Shown here piece after piece: positions 28,012 through 36,628 of a stretch of 64,000 nucleotides of DNA. Position 1 is the stretch's first letter. The number at the start of each line of letters is the position of its first letter. The stretch is taken from assembly GCA_014239555.1 (NCBI GenBank), contig JAAZYR010000005.1:157935-221934 (forward strand), given 5' to 3'. Under the pieces are notes generated by a model. It made no database searches and had not been told where the DNA came from. It saw nothing but the letters and a program-made list of their open reading frames with translations. This DNA is from Acidimicrobiales bacterium (lineage in GTDB: Bacteria; Actinomycetota; Acidimicrobiia; Acidimicrobiales; Poriferisodalaceae). The position numbers and the translations under genes are program-made.

Positions 28012-28908
28012 CTAGCCGCTATCTCGAACTTTTCTACGCCCTTTAGGCAAGGTTTCGATTCTTAGGGTGCCACCGGTTCGTCGTACAGACCGACCACCGG
28101 TTACTTCGGTGCCGAGAATCTCTCCCCGAGCGACTTCCAGTACTCGCTCAACGGAGGCGAAGTCTGGGGGATGTTCCTCTCGGAGCCACTTTCGAATTGC
28201 GCGGCGGGCCAAGGGAAGGGGTGCTGCGGTTAAGGAAGCGGCGTCAGTGGGGTCAATCTCTTCGGCAAGTTCGTCAAGGAAGTCGCGATCGTTTTGTGCA
28301 ACTTTTCCGGCGCGTGTCAGCAACGGAACCACGTCTCGTTCGTTGATGTCGTTTAGGAGGGGTATGACCTCGTTGCGAACTCGATTTCGTCGAAATCGGG
28401 GATCGGTGTTGGTCGGGTCATTAACGGGTTCCCAACCGAACAGATCGCATATTCGCTCGGTATCTGCGCGTCGAAGAGTGAGAAGTGGGTGGTGTTTTTG
28501 CCGCATACCAGCGGACGCATCAAGACCTCCTCCTCGAAGAAGGTGCAGCAAGATCGTTTCCGCTTGGTCGTCAGACGTGTGTCCAGTGAGAACCGTTTGG
28601 GGTAGCGCTGCGAATCGTGCTGTGCGGGCGCGAGCTTCGAGGTTAGGTCCATCTTTCAGTTCGAGAGTCAGGGCTTCGAAACCGGCGTTAACTCGGTCGG
28701 CAAGCTCTGACACTCGGTCGCGTTCTGCTGAGCCGTTTGGTCGGATCCCGTGGTCAACGTGATACGCGATGACCGGCGATCCGGTCAACGAGGCAAGAAT
28801 CAAAAGAGCTGAAGAATCTGCGCCACCTGAAACAGCGCAATGGAGTGTGCCGCTAGAGGGGAAGGTGCAATTTTGGAGGAGTGCATTGATCTGATTGAGA
28901 TCTGCCAT
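28012..28908 (-). CDS. tilS: tRNA(Ile)-lysidine synthase
   Basis: 298 residues. TilS adenylates and lysinylates C34 of the tRNA-Ile(CAU). The PP-loop is LHCAVSGGADSSALLI (SGGADS near 27-32), followed by VDHGIRPNGSAERD, the LTGHTSDDQAETILLHLLRGGG signature, and NRVRNEVIPLL. It is short and seems to lack the full C-terminal domains of E. coli TilS, as in other actinobacteria. 13 bases after the metalloprotease and 11 before hpt. Confidence 0.95.
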   Translation of the reverse strand: MADLNQINALLQNCTFPSSGTLHCAVSGGADSSALLILASLTGSPVIAYHVDHGIRPNGSAERDRVSELADRVNAGFEALTLELKDGPNLEARARTARFAALPQTVLTGHTSDDQAETILLHLLRGGGLDASAGMRQKHHPLLTLRRADTERICDLFGWEPVNDPTNTDPRFRRNRVRNEVIPLLNDINERDVVPLLTRAGKVAQNDRDFLDELAEEIDPTDAASLTAAPLPLARRAIRKWLREEHPPDFASVERVLEVARGEILGTEVTGGRSVRRTGGTLRIETLPKGRRKVRDSG

Positions 28909-28921
28909 GTGAGGACCTCAG

Positions 28922-29974
28922 TTACCCGGCTGGCACCCGTTGCATCCATGCGGACGGGTCGCGGATCTCCTCCATTGATGGGAGGTGTCCTGCATCGCGC
29001 CAGATGACATCCACTGCGCGTCGACCGCGTTGTGACTCAATAGCTGCAATGAAGTCCTCTCCCGCTTGGTATTGCGCCAGCTTGGCTTCTATCCCCATAA
29101 ATTTTTGCATGATCCGCGCGACGCCTGTTGCCCCATTTCGTCGTTCCTGCATAACTCGGTGAAAGCGCGAGGCGTGGGGTACGTGACCCGCCGCTGCGCG
29201 AGACATGGTGACATCACCGTGGCCCTCAACCAGGCTCATCATGCCGCCAACGGAATCCAACAGTTCTCGCTGACGCTCATTTGCGAATAGCTGGGCGACT
29301 CCCCCATCAGCCATCGGGTCTTGCCCCGCTCGACGTAACTTTATGAATTCTTGTAATCCTTGTTTAATTCGGTCGGGGTCTGGGTCGACTTCATCAAGCA
29401 TTTGATTTACCAGTTCTAAGAAACGGGGGCGCAGCCACGGAACTCCTGTGAACTGTGACCGGTGCGTTAACTCGTGCAATGCCAGCCAGAGCCTGAATTG
29501 TTTGGGGTCGAAGGCGAATTTTTTTTCGGTCGAGATGATGTTCGGGCCGACGTAGTACACGAGGTCTTGTTCATCTCGATCTTCGTCTTCGGCAAGTAAC
29601 AGGTCGTACTGGCCCAGCACGCGTCGAGACATCCAACCCAGGACCGTTCCTAGTTCGGCAGCAGCGATTTTGCCGGTGATTTTGCTAGCAGCGTTTGTTT
29701 CGCCGGATTCAGCCAAGACTGGACGTAGCAGGCGGCGGAAGGCCCGGATGTTTGCATCGATCCATCCTGCGCGGTCGATCACTTGGGCGCGGGCGGAACC
29801 TTCGCTGGAAATCAGGCCAGTTTCCGCCGCTACCAACTCTTCTGCCAACGGAGTGAAATGAGCAAAATCTTCGTGCAATGAATTACCTAAATAGGAACGC
29901 GACAAGGGTTCTTCGCCTGCGACGCGAACCGCGATCCGGCGGGCTAATTCCCAGTCGACGGGCCCGTCCGTCAT
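28922..29974 (-). CDS. Zinc-dependent metalloprotease (DUF2342 family)
   Basis: 350 residues of the actinobacterial zinc-metalloprotease family sometimes called coenzyme F420 biosynthesis-associated. The zinc site is LALHELTHRSQF (HExxH), preceded by VYYVGPNIISTEKKF and followed by a downstream SLVEGHGDVTMSRAA segment, whose Glu or His is the probable third ligand. No signal peptide. The substrate is unknown. It sits upstream of tilS and hpt, its normal neighbours in actinobacteria. Confidence 0.9.
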   Translation of the reverse strand: MTDGPVDWELARRIAVRVAGEEPLSRSYLGNSLHEDFAHFTPLAEELVAAETGLISSEGSARAQVIDRAGWIDANIRAFRRLLRPVLAESGETNAASKITGKIAAAELGTVLGWMSRRVLGQYDLLLAEDEDRDEQDLVYYVGPNIISTEKKFAFDPKQFRLWLALHELTHRSQFTGVPWLRPRFLELVNQMLDEVDPDPDRIKQGLQEFIKLRRAGQDPMADGGVAQLFANERQRELLDSVGGMMSLVEGHGDVTMSRAAAGHVPHASRFHRVMQERRNGATGVARIMQKFMGIEAKLAQYQAGEDFIAAIESQRGRRAVDVIWRDAGHLPSMEEIRDPSAWMQRVPAG

Positions 29975-29982
29975 TGTTGAAC

Positions 29983-30117
29983 TCAGCGCTTGGGATATCG
30001 GGGGGCCACAACTTTGACGATGTACCCAGCGACGAGTTGGAGGACTCCGAGCACGGTGCCTATAGCGAGGGGCACAGCTAACCAGAAATGCCAGACTTGA
30101 GCAGCAAGTGCGTTCAT
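29983..30117 (-). CDS. Small single-helix membrane protein
   Basis: A 44-residue frame from an ATG at 30115-30117 with one hydrophobic helix (WLAVPLAIGTVLGVLQLVAGYI) and a basic end VAPRYPKR. It is just upstream of the metalloprotease with 8 bases between. Similar tiny membrane proteins are common at this place in actinobacterial genomes, but no name or function is known to me. There is no clear ribosome-binding site. Confidence 0.5.
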   Translation of the reverse strand: MNALAAQVWHFWLAVPLAIGTVLGVLQLVAGYIVKVVAPRYPKR

Positions 30118-30235
30118 GTGGCCATCGTATCTAACCGTGCCGTAGACACCTTCAATCTGGGTACAGGTTCGTGGTGAATCCCATGAATATGCCGGCCGTG
30201 TCAACAAAGTCGGCTGGTAGCGTCAGTGAGTCAGC

Positions 30236-30310
30236 GCCCGAGTAGCTCAGTGGCAGAGCGGCTCTCTCGTAAAGAGCAGGTCGCGGGTTCAATCCCCGCC
30301 TCGGGCTCCA
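30236..30310 (+). tRNA. tRNA-Thr (anticodon CGU)
   Basis: Cloverleaf on the plus strand: acceptor GCCCGAG/CTCGGGC, D-stem GCTC/GAGC, anticodon stem GCTCT/AGAGC with loop CTCGTAA (anticodon CGT, reading ACG), T-stem GCGGG/CCCGC with loop TTCAATC, discriminator T, and an encoded CCA at 30308-30310. The acceptor stem is identical to that of the other tRNA-Thr at 14286-14358. It is convergent with holB. Confidence 0.97.
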
Positions 30311-30337
30311 TCGTTTATGACACAACAGGGTTGTTCA

Positions 30338-31369
30338 CTAGTTGAGATTCATGAATAGCCTCTGTAGGAGCAATCGTTCGTTTGGGTTGCGGCGTAGATC
30401 ATTTGCAGCTTGGGTGACCGCAATTAACGATGTTGAAGCACGCGCAGCATCGAGGACGCCTGTTGCGACGTCGTCGCGAAGGGAGATACCTATCGCGGTG
30501 ATGCCCATTACAAGTTCGTCTGTTCGCAACCTCCGTAATTCTCTTTTGTGACGATCTTCCAAACCTCGACGCCCTAACCCCCGCTCACCGAAACGTTCCG
30601 CGCGTTCATCAAGTTCTTTGCGTTCGCGATCTTGTCGCCCTTGTAGGGGAACGGCTGCGTCATCGATCATTGTCAGTAAGCGATCTACCGCGGCCGTAGC
30701 TGTGTTCCCACTCCCATCTAGTGTTGTTCGAAGTTGTTGCCATGATGCCCAACGTTCAAGGGCAGCATCATCTGAAGCCAGGAGTAACGCGCGATCAATT
30801 GATCCGTTGGAGACTGCGGCGATGACCGATGAATGCTTCTCATCGATTCCAGACTCAAGTAGGAGTTTTTTAAGGTCTTGGGGGCTCACGGCAGCTATGT
30901 CGATTTGCGTGCAGCGAGAGGCGATGGTTGCTAACTCGGCGGGGATTTCTTCCGCAGTCAAGATGAAATAGGTTGATGGCGGGGGCTCTTCTAGAACCTT
31001 GAGAATCATTGGGGCAGCACCGAAGGCTAGGTGGATGTCTTCAACGAGAATGACTTTTCGTTTCCCTTGAAACGGGCTCGTTGTTGCCGCTCTCACAATC
31101 TCCCTGGCTTGGTCCACGGTGAGTGAGGGGCCATTGCGTTCGAACACAACCAAATCAGGATGCTCTTCGAAAACGGCGAGTCTTCGGTGACGTTCCGAAT
31201 CGTCGGTGTCGTGAGCTAAGAGTTCCGCGGCGAAGCTAGTGGCAATTGTTCGCGCGCCACAGCCTGCTGGTCCAACGAGGAGATAGGAAGGCAACGGGTT
31301 CGCAACTGCCGCTCGCAGCATCGATATGGCAGCTGGTTGGCCAACGACTTCGCTGAGAGCATCACTCAT
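30338..31369 (-). CDS. holB: DNA polymerase III subunit delta prime
   Basis: 343 residues. The AAA+ clamp-loader delta-prime subunit starts SEVVGQPAAISMLRAAV. The P-loop is degenerate: GPAGCGART has Ala where the ATP-binding Lys should be, as expected of a delta-prime subunit that does not hydrolyse ATP, and the usual zinc-binding cysteines are missing. Sensor and strand motifs include KRKVILVEDIHL, LLKVLEEPPPSTYFIL (as ILKVLEEPPPSTYFIL) and ATIASRCTQI. It overlaps the stop of tmk by ATGA. Confidence 0.92.
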   Translation of the reverse strand: MSDALSEVVGQPAAISMLRAAVANPLPSYLLVGPAGCGARTIATSFAAELLAHDTDDSERHRRLAVFEEHPDLVVFERNGPSLTVDQAREIVRAATTSPFQGKRKVILVEDIHLAFGAAPMILKVLEEPPPSTYFILTAEEIPAELATIASRCTQIDIAAVSPQDLKKLLLESGIDEKHSSVIAAVSNGSIDRALLLASDDAALERWASWQQLRTTLDGSGNTATAAVDRLLTMIDDAAVPLQGRQDRERKELDERAERFGERGLGRRGLEDRHKRELRRLRTDELVMGITAIGISLRDDVATGVLDAARASTSLIAVTQAANDLRRNPNERLLLQRLFMNLN

Positions 31370-31962
31370 TTCACACCGACTGCGTGAGCGACCCTCTCAG
31401 ATACTTCCGCAATTGATCCGGCACCATCAACGACGATCCACCGATCCGGGTCTGCGTTAGCTAGGGCGGCAAACCCGTCAATTACCCGAGCGGCGAAGTC
31501 AGCGTCTTCGCGTTCCATTCGGTCTCGTTCGTCTCCTAGCCTTCCGTTTGCTGTATCGACTGGCACCGTCAGCAAAACAACGAGATCCGGCAGCAGGCCG
31601 CCGCTCGCCCATTCGACGAGTCGCATCAGTTCCTCTATGGATTGCCCACGCCCGTGTCCTTGGTAGGCAAGAGTTGATCCATATGAGCGGTCAGTGATGA
31701 CGTCGTTGCCTTCCGACAATGCCGGCTCGACTACTTCTGCTAGGTGTTGCGCACGATCGGCGGCGAAGAGCAGTGCTTCTGCCCGTTGAGTTGGTTCAGG
31801 ACCGTTTCCCAGAAGCAAGTCGCGAATGGCTAGTCCCAGATCGGTGCCGCCGGGTTCGCGGGTGAGAACTGCGCCGAGGCGGTCAGCCAGAAGTCGAGCT
31901 TGTGTCGATTTGCCGCTGGCTTCCCACCCTTCAAAGGCTATGTATCTTCCGCGGCGACTCAC
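31366..31962 (-). CDS. tmk: Thymidylate kinase
   Basis: 198 residues from the GTG at 31960-31962, which overlaps the MFS stop as GTGA. It phosphorylates dTMP for DNA synthesis. The P-loop is FEGWEASGKSTQA; other motifs are LTREPGGTDLG, LLFAADRAQHL, and ITDRSYGSTLAYQG, the last being the DRY/DRS block contacting dTMP. The lid carries DERDRMEREDADF. tmk next to holB is a common order. The alternative ATG 12 codons upstream would overlap the MFS gene more and has no site before it. Confidence 0.93.
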   Translation of the reverse strand: MSRRGRYIAFEGWEASGKSTQARLLADRLGAVLTREPGGTDLGLAIRDLLLGNGPEPTQRAEALLFAADRAQHLAEVVEPALSEGNDVITDRSYGSTLAYQGHGRGQSIEELMRLVEWASGGLLPDLVVLLTVPVDTANGRLGDERDRMEREDADFAARVIDGFAALANADPDRWIVVDGAGSIAEVSERVAHAVGVK

Positions 31963-33317
31963 GAGGACTTCTTTTGAGGGGCGCGCAGGGAGACCCACGC
32001 AAGTACAGATGCGATGAGCATAAAAAGGCTAGCTAGCCATAACGCGCCCCGAACTCCGGGAAGGGCCATGGCCCATGATCCCACAGCGATTTCGTTATCG
32101 AAGAGCACGTCAAAAAGCCAATTGAAGCCATCAGACAGAAATCCTCCAACGGTGATGGATAAGAGCAAACAAAAGCGCACCAGTGTGTACAACGCGCTGA
32201 ACACTCGCCCTCTGAGTTGGTCCTCCACATGTTCATGGAGCAGGGTGAAACCCAAGACGTATACCGAACCAGCGCAGATGCCCATTGCAAAAACGCCGGA
32301 CATCGTAGGGACCGTATCGGAACTCGACACCGCGAAAAGAAGGCAAATTCCCGCGCCAAAGACCGATGCCACGAAAGTGTGCTCTTTGTTCAATCGTCGT
32401 TGCATCGCTGATAACGCCGAGACTCCAACGGCTACTCCCAAGCCCAAGGTGACCAAAATGGTTCCAAATCCGGCGTTTCCAGCCCCTAGGACCACGTCGT
32501 TGAAGACTGCGCCCAGTGGGATCAGCATCCCTCCGCCGATCATGCCGGTCCCCAGACCAACCATGACCGCTCGTACCTGTGGGCTTATTGCGATGAAGGT
32601 CCATCCTTCGCGCAGTTCCCGGACTCCTTGGGCTAAATCGATAGAGCCCGATTTTTTTTGCTCTCGCCGTCGTGCTGCTAGGGGCAAGGTTGCTATTAAT
32701 CCAGCAGCAATCAGGAATGTCAACGCATCGAGGGCCAGCGCCCATTCAACTTGACCAGCACTGCTACCTCCCAAGAATTCAGCGAACTTCGCGAGGCCGA
32801 TAAAGGCACCGGCCGCTAGCGGGAACGTCCCGTAGGCAGCAACTAAAGACAACGAATTCGCGACTGTTAGCTGTTCTTTGGGCACCAGGTTCGGAACGAT
32901 TGCTTCTTTAGCTGGTCCCCATAGTGAGGTCGCTAATTCAAGGATCAGAGAGGCCAACACAAGCCCCCAGATCTTCTCAATAAACGGAATGACCAGAAGC
33001 ACTCCAGCACGGAGAACATCACAAATGATCAATAGCCGCTTTCGATTTACCCGGTCAACGATCACCCCACCAACAGACGCTAAGAAGAAGCCGGGCAGGA
33101 CCCGGGCAATCATCACTAGGGCAATAGCTGACCCTGGTTGGTCTCCCCCAATCCGTCGAGCGATTTCAATAATCGCGAGAAACCCAATCCAGTCTCCGAA
33201 CGCGCTAACTACCTGAGCGATCCACAAGCGCAGGAAGCCAGGACTTCCAAAAACCGGGTGCGATCGTCCGATACGACGGTTCGTTCCGTCTGCTGCGTCT
33301 GCGTCTAACTCATCCAT
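31959..33317 (-). CDS. MFS transporter
   Basis: 452 residues with about 12 hydrophobic segments. The first half begins FGSPGFLRLWIAQVVSAFGDWIGFLAI and has a loop VGGVIVDRVNRKRLLI resembling motif A of the drug-efflux MFS branch; the second half repeats the pattern. The substrate cannot be told. It is upstream of tmk with a GTGA overlap, and the 189 bases upstream of it, toward topA, hold a 14-base palindrome at 33448-33461. Confidence 0.88.
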   Translation of the reverse strand: MDELDADAADGTNRRIGRSHPVFGSPGFLRLWIAQVVSAFGDWIGFLAIIEIARRIGGDQPGSAIALVMIARVLPGFFLASVGGVIVDRVNRKRLLIICDVLRAGVLLVIPFIEKIWGLVLASLILELATSLWGPAKEAIVPNLVPKEQLTVANSLSLVAAYGTFPLAAGAFIGLAKFAEFLGGSSAGQVEWALALDALTFLIAAGLIATLPLAARRREQKKSGSIDLAQGVRELREGWTFIAISPQVRAVMVGLGTGMIGGGMLIPLGAVFNDVVLGAGNAGFGTILVTLGLGVAVGVSALSAMQRRLNKEHTFVASVFGAGICLLFAVSSSDTVPTMSGVFAMGICAGSVYVLGFTLLHEHVEDQLRGRVFSALYTLVRFCLLLSITVGGFLSDGFNWLFDVLFDNEIAVGSWAMALPGVRGALWLASLFMLIASVLAWVSLRAPQKKSS

Positions 33318-33447
33318 GTCCGTGATTCAAGATTCTTTGCAGCCTTCTGCCATTTAAAAGGCTAAGAGTCCTTCTGAAAAATCGGTTGTGCCCCTGAGAT
33401 CAATTTCGGATTGGTACAGGATATTAGATAATTTTTATCTGTTGCTA

Positions 33448-33461
33448 CCTGACCGGTCAGG
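33448..33461. promoter_or_regulatory. Perfect 14-base palindrome, possible operator
   Basis: CCTGACCGGTCAGG reads the same on both strands. It lies in the 189-base intergenic region between the topA stop and the MFS start and is about 130 bases upstream of the MFS start codon. Palindromes of this kind are often bound by dimeric TetR-like repressors of transporters; here that is only inference. A nearby AT-rich GATAATTTTTATC (33427-33439) forms a tiny hairpin. Confidence 0.4.
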
Positions 33462-33506
33462 AATTTCAACCCAATCACTTTCATTAACGTTTATCGGTCC
33501 GCGCGA

Positions 33507-36500
33507 TCAGATTCGTTTTTCCGCAAGAAGCTCAACTGCTCGTTCCGCAGAGAGTTCTTCAACGGAATCATGACTTTTCAACGATGCGTTCGTCTTCCCA
33601 TCGGTGACGTAATGACCAAATTTCCCATCTTTAAGCAAAATCGGGTTGCCACTATTTGGGTCTTTGCCAAGTTCCTTTAGCGGTGGTTTCGCTTTTGCTC
33701 GACCGAATTTCTTGGGCATGGCAAGAAGTTGCAAGCACTCTTCAAGAGTGACCGTGAACAGTTGTTCTTCCTTATCTAGGCTGCGGCTTTCTCCGCCCTT
33801 CAGCAGGTATGGCCCGTATGGGCCATTTTGAACTGTGATTTCTATGCCATCTGAAGGATCCGTTCCAACGGTGCGAGGCAGGCTAAGGAGTTCAAGTGCG
33901 TCTTCAAGAGTGACTCGTTCGATCGTCATCGTGTCAAAAAGTGAGGCGGTTTTGGGTTTTGGTTGAGATTTCAATTCGTCGATTCGGTCCAGTTCCGCAA
34001 CAAGTTCGACAACGTTGTCGAACTCATTAGCGACCTTTATCAATGAGTTGATATTGGCGAGGCGTTCTTCTTTGTCCTCGGATCGCAACTCTCCCATATA
34101 GCCAGATTGCTCTAGGCATGACTGCAGCGCTGTTGGGGCGTCCGAGTCGCGCATATCGGAAATCGAGTTTCTCAATTTAAGAAACGATCGAATGGCCTTA
34201 AGCGCAGGAGCTGACGAACCAGCTTTCTTCGCTTGTTCGAAGGCTTCGAGAAGGCTGATTCCGTTTTCCTTCCCATATTCGGCAAGGCGTTTGATGGCAG
34301 CTTCACCAATTCCTCGTTTGGGGTTCTTAACTGCCTGACGAACCGAGTCATCATCTGGCTGTTCGGTCATACAGCGCATGTAAGCGAGAGCTACCTTTAG
34401 TTCTTTCTTATGGAGGGGAAGATTTAAGAGTTGTCCACCAGGGGACGATGCCATCGGCATTTTGGGGAATCTCCCGAGAGACACGTAAGGGCCGTAGGTA
34501 CCCACCCTGGCAATGACTTCGAGACCGGTCTCAGCGTCCACCCCAAGAACTCGTTCGTCGGGTGTTTCAAGTAGTTCGATAGCACGTTCAAGGGTGATCT
34601 CATCTGGTGCGATACCCGCAGGTAAAGAGCGAATTTCATCGCCTCTTTGTATGTACGGGTTCGTCCTACCAACTTTGGCTACAACAAGTAGGCCGTCTTC
34701 GTCGATGCCAACAGGGATGGTGTTGATCTCTACTGCATCAATTTCCTTAAGATGTTCGTCAGACACCAGGGCGCGAAGACCGGGGAGCGCCTTTCCGTCT
34801 CCATCGACACGCCCAAAATAGAAATCAGATAGCCATGGGGCAGACTCAAGTTCCCCCGTGGATATTCGGTCGAGGTCGTCTTCCATGCGGGCAGTGAGCG
34901 CGTAGTCAACTAGGTGGGGAAAATAATCCACCATGAGACCGACGGTCGCAAAGGCAGTTAACGATGGGACTAAAGCGGAGCCTTTTTTCCATACGTAGCC
35001 GCGATTCTGGATCGTGCCGAGGATGCTCGCGTATGTGCTTGGTCGTCCAATGCCAAGTTCCTCTAACCGCCTCACCAGGGTCGCCTCCGTATAACGAGCT
35101 GGAGGTTTCGTTTCGTGCTCTGTAGTTTCGACCGATAGAGCGTTGAGTACATCGCCTTCACTCAGATTGGGGAGTTCTCGGTCGTCTTCTTCGTCTGACC
35201 GTTGGCCGTATATGAGTCGAAACCCTGGAGAGGTAATCACCGTTCCGCTAGTGCTGAACGAGGCGGTATCCGCCCCACTTCCTGCCCCCTCTAAACGAAT
35301 GGTGACCGTCTGACCTTCGGCATCATTCATCTGGCTTGCAATAGTGCGATTCCAGATGAGTTCGTACAACCGCGCTTCATCTGTGGGGGCGCCGAAACCG
35401 ATGTCATTGGGCGCCCTCCACGTATCTCCTGCTGGACGAATTGCTTCGTGGGCCTCTTGAGCGTTCTTGACCTTATTTTTGTATAGGCGAACTTCAACCG
35501 GAAGATTCTGATTTCCGAATCGATCTCTAACTACATCTCGGGCAGCACTAAGCGCAGCAGCGGACAACGTGGTGCTATCAGTACGCATATATGTGATGTA
35601 GCCCTGGTCATAGAGTCTTTGAGCGGTACTCATTGTTCTGGCCGCTGAGAAACCGAGTCGCCGTCCGCCTTCCTGCTGAAGGGTCGACGTCATAAACGGT
35701 GGTGCAGGCCGACGGCGGTAGGGTTTCGATTCCACTGACTGGACCGTGAATTCTGCTCCGCTAAGTGACGACACCAATGTTTCGGCCTCTTTAGCTAACA
35801 AAATCTTCCGATCATCTCGGTTGAGTTCACCGTGGGCATCGAAATCGCGACCAGTTGCAATTCGTTCTGCGTTTATAGCGACTAGAGACGCTTCAAAAGG
35901 CGAGTCGGAAGACATCTGCGCTTCAACGCTGCAATAGCCGGCCGTCTCAAACGAGATTCGTTCGCGTTCCCGTTCGACGATAAGACGGTTGGCGACACTC
36001 TGAACTCTGCCAGCAGAAAGACCGGGTTTAACCTTTTTCCACATGACCGGAGAGACTTCAAAGCCATACAGTCGGTCAAAGATTCTGCGAGCTTCCTGAG
36101 CATCGACCATTCGACGATCTAGTTCTCGGGGTGACGCAACTGCTTCATGAATCGCTTTTTCTGTGATTTCGTGGAAAACCATCCGATGCACCGGAATCGT
36201 GGGGTTGAGCACCTCCAATAAATGCCAGGCTATGGCTTCACCTTCCCTGTCCTCATCTGTTGCGAGGTACAGCTCGTCTACACCTTTAAGCAGTTTCTTA
36301 AGTTTTGATACCTGCTTCACCGAACGGTTCGGTACTACGTAGTAGGCCTTAAAATCATTTTCTACGTCGACACCCAAATTGGCCCACGATTCGCCTTTGT
36401 AGACGGCGGGTAGTTCGCTTGCTTTGACTGGAAGGTCGCGTATGTGCCCTACGGAGGACTCGACAACGTAATCAGGACCTAGAAAACGTCCAATAGTTTT

Positions 36501-36542
36501 GGCCTTTGCAGGTGATTCGACGATAACCAGAGACTTTGGCAC
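33507..36542 (-). CDS. topA: DNA topoisomerase I with an inserted UvrD/PcrA 2B-like segment
   Basis: 1011 residues. The Toprim domain starts LVIVESPAKAKTIGRFLG with LATDEDREGEAIAWHL (near 93-108); the nucleophile Tyr318 is in GYITYMRTDST; no zinc fingers follow. The C-terminal part is the actinobacterial repeat type (PDERVLGVD, GTYGPYVSLG, NGPYGPYLLKGG, DGKFGHYVTDGK). Between residue 700 and about 857 is a segment that does not belong to topoisomerase I: KKELKVALAYMR, NPKRGIGEAAIKRLAEYG and SGYMGELRSEDKEERLANI match the 2B subdomain of UvrD/PcrA helicases. The frame is intact on both sides, where the enzyme normally has only a short linker. Full functional TopA is expected, with an added DNA-binding module. 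Confidence 0.95.
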   Translation of the reverse strand: MPKSLVIVESPAKAKTIGRFLGPDYVVESSVGHIRDLPVKASELPAVYKGESWANLGVDVENDFKAYYVVPNRSVKQVSKLKKLLKGVDELYLATDEDREGEAIAWHLLEVLNPTIPVHRMVFHEITEKAIHEAVASPRELDRRMVDAQEARRIFDRLYGFEVSPVMWKKVKPGLSAGRVQSVANRLIVERERERISFETAGYCSVEAQMSSDSPFEASLVAINAERIATGRDFDAHGELNRDDRKILLAKEAETLVSSLSGAEFTVQSVESKPYRRRPAPPFMTSTLQQEGGRRLGFSAARTMSTAQRLYDQGYITYMRTDSTTLSAAALSAARDVVRDRFGNQNLPVEVRLYKNKVKNAQEAHEAIRPAGDTWRAPNDIGFGAPTDEARLYELIWNRTIASQMNDAEGQTVTIRLEGAGSGADTASFSTSGTVITSPGFRLIYGQRSDEEDDRELPNLSEGDVLNALSVETTEHETKPPARYTEATLVRRLEELGIGRPSTYASILGTIQNRGYVWKKGSALVPSLTAFATVGLMVDYFPHLVDYALTARMEDDLDRISTGELESAPWLSDFYFGRVDGDGKALPGLRALVSDEHLKEIDAVEINTIPVGIDEDGLLVVAKVGRTNPYIQRGDEIRSLPAGIAPDEITLERAIELLETPDERVLGVDAETGLEVIARVGTYGPYVSLGRFPKMPMASSPGGQLLNLPLHKKELKVALAYMRCMTEQPDDDSVRQAVKNPKRGIGEAAIKRLAEYGKENGISLLEAFEQAKKAGSSAPALKAIRSFLKLRNSISDMRDSDAPTALQSCLEQSGYMGELRSEDKEERLANINSLIKVANEFDNVVELVAELDRIDELKSQPKPKTASLFDTMTIERVTLEDALELLSLPRTVGTDPSDGIEITVQNGPYGPYLLKGGESRSLDKEEQLFTVTLEECLQLLAMPKKFGRAKAKPPLKELGKDPNSGNPILLKDGKFGHYVTDGKTNASLKSHDSVEELSAERAVELLAEKRI

Positions 36543-36628
36543 GGCGGTGAGTTATTCCCTATCAGTTGGGTAGATGTCTAGTTGTGGCGCACAGAAATAA
36601 TTCACGCCCTGCTCGCGGAAGTTACCGG

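Noticed and set aside
28067..28762. A 231-codon plus-strand frame
   Set aside because: Antisense to tilS, Arg/Ser-rich, no recognisable domain. tilS carries its full motifs.
32014..32754. A 246-codon plus-strand frame
   Set aside because: It lies wholly antisense to the MFS carrier, is low-complexity and rich in Pro, Thr and Arg, and has no family-like motif; it arises from codon bias on the opposite strand.
33972..34445. Assembly chimera as the explanation for the topA insert
   Set aside because: The frame is open across both junctions and the flanking repeats continue normally, so a random chimera is unlikely, though reads should be checked.
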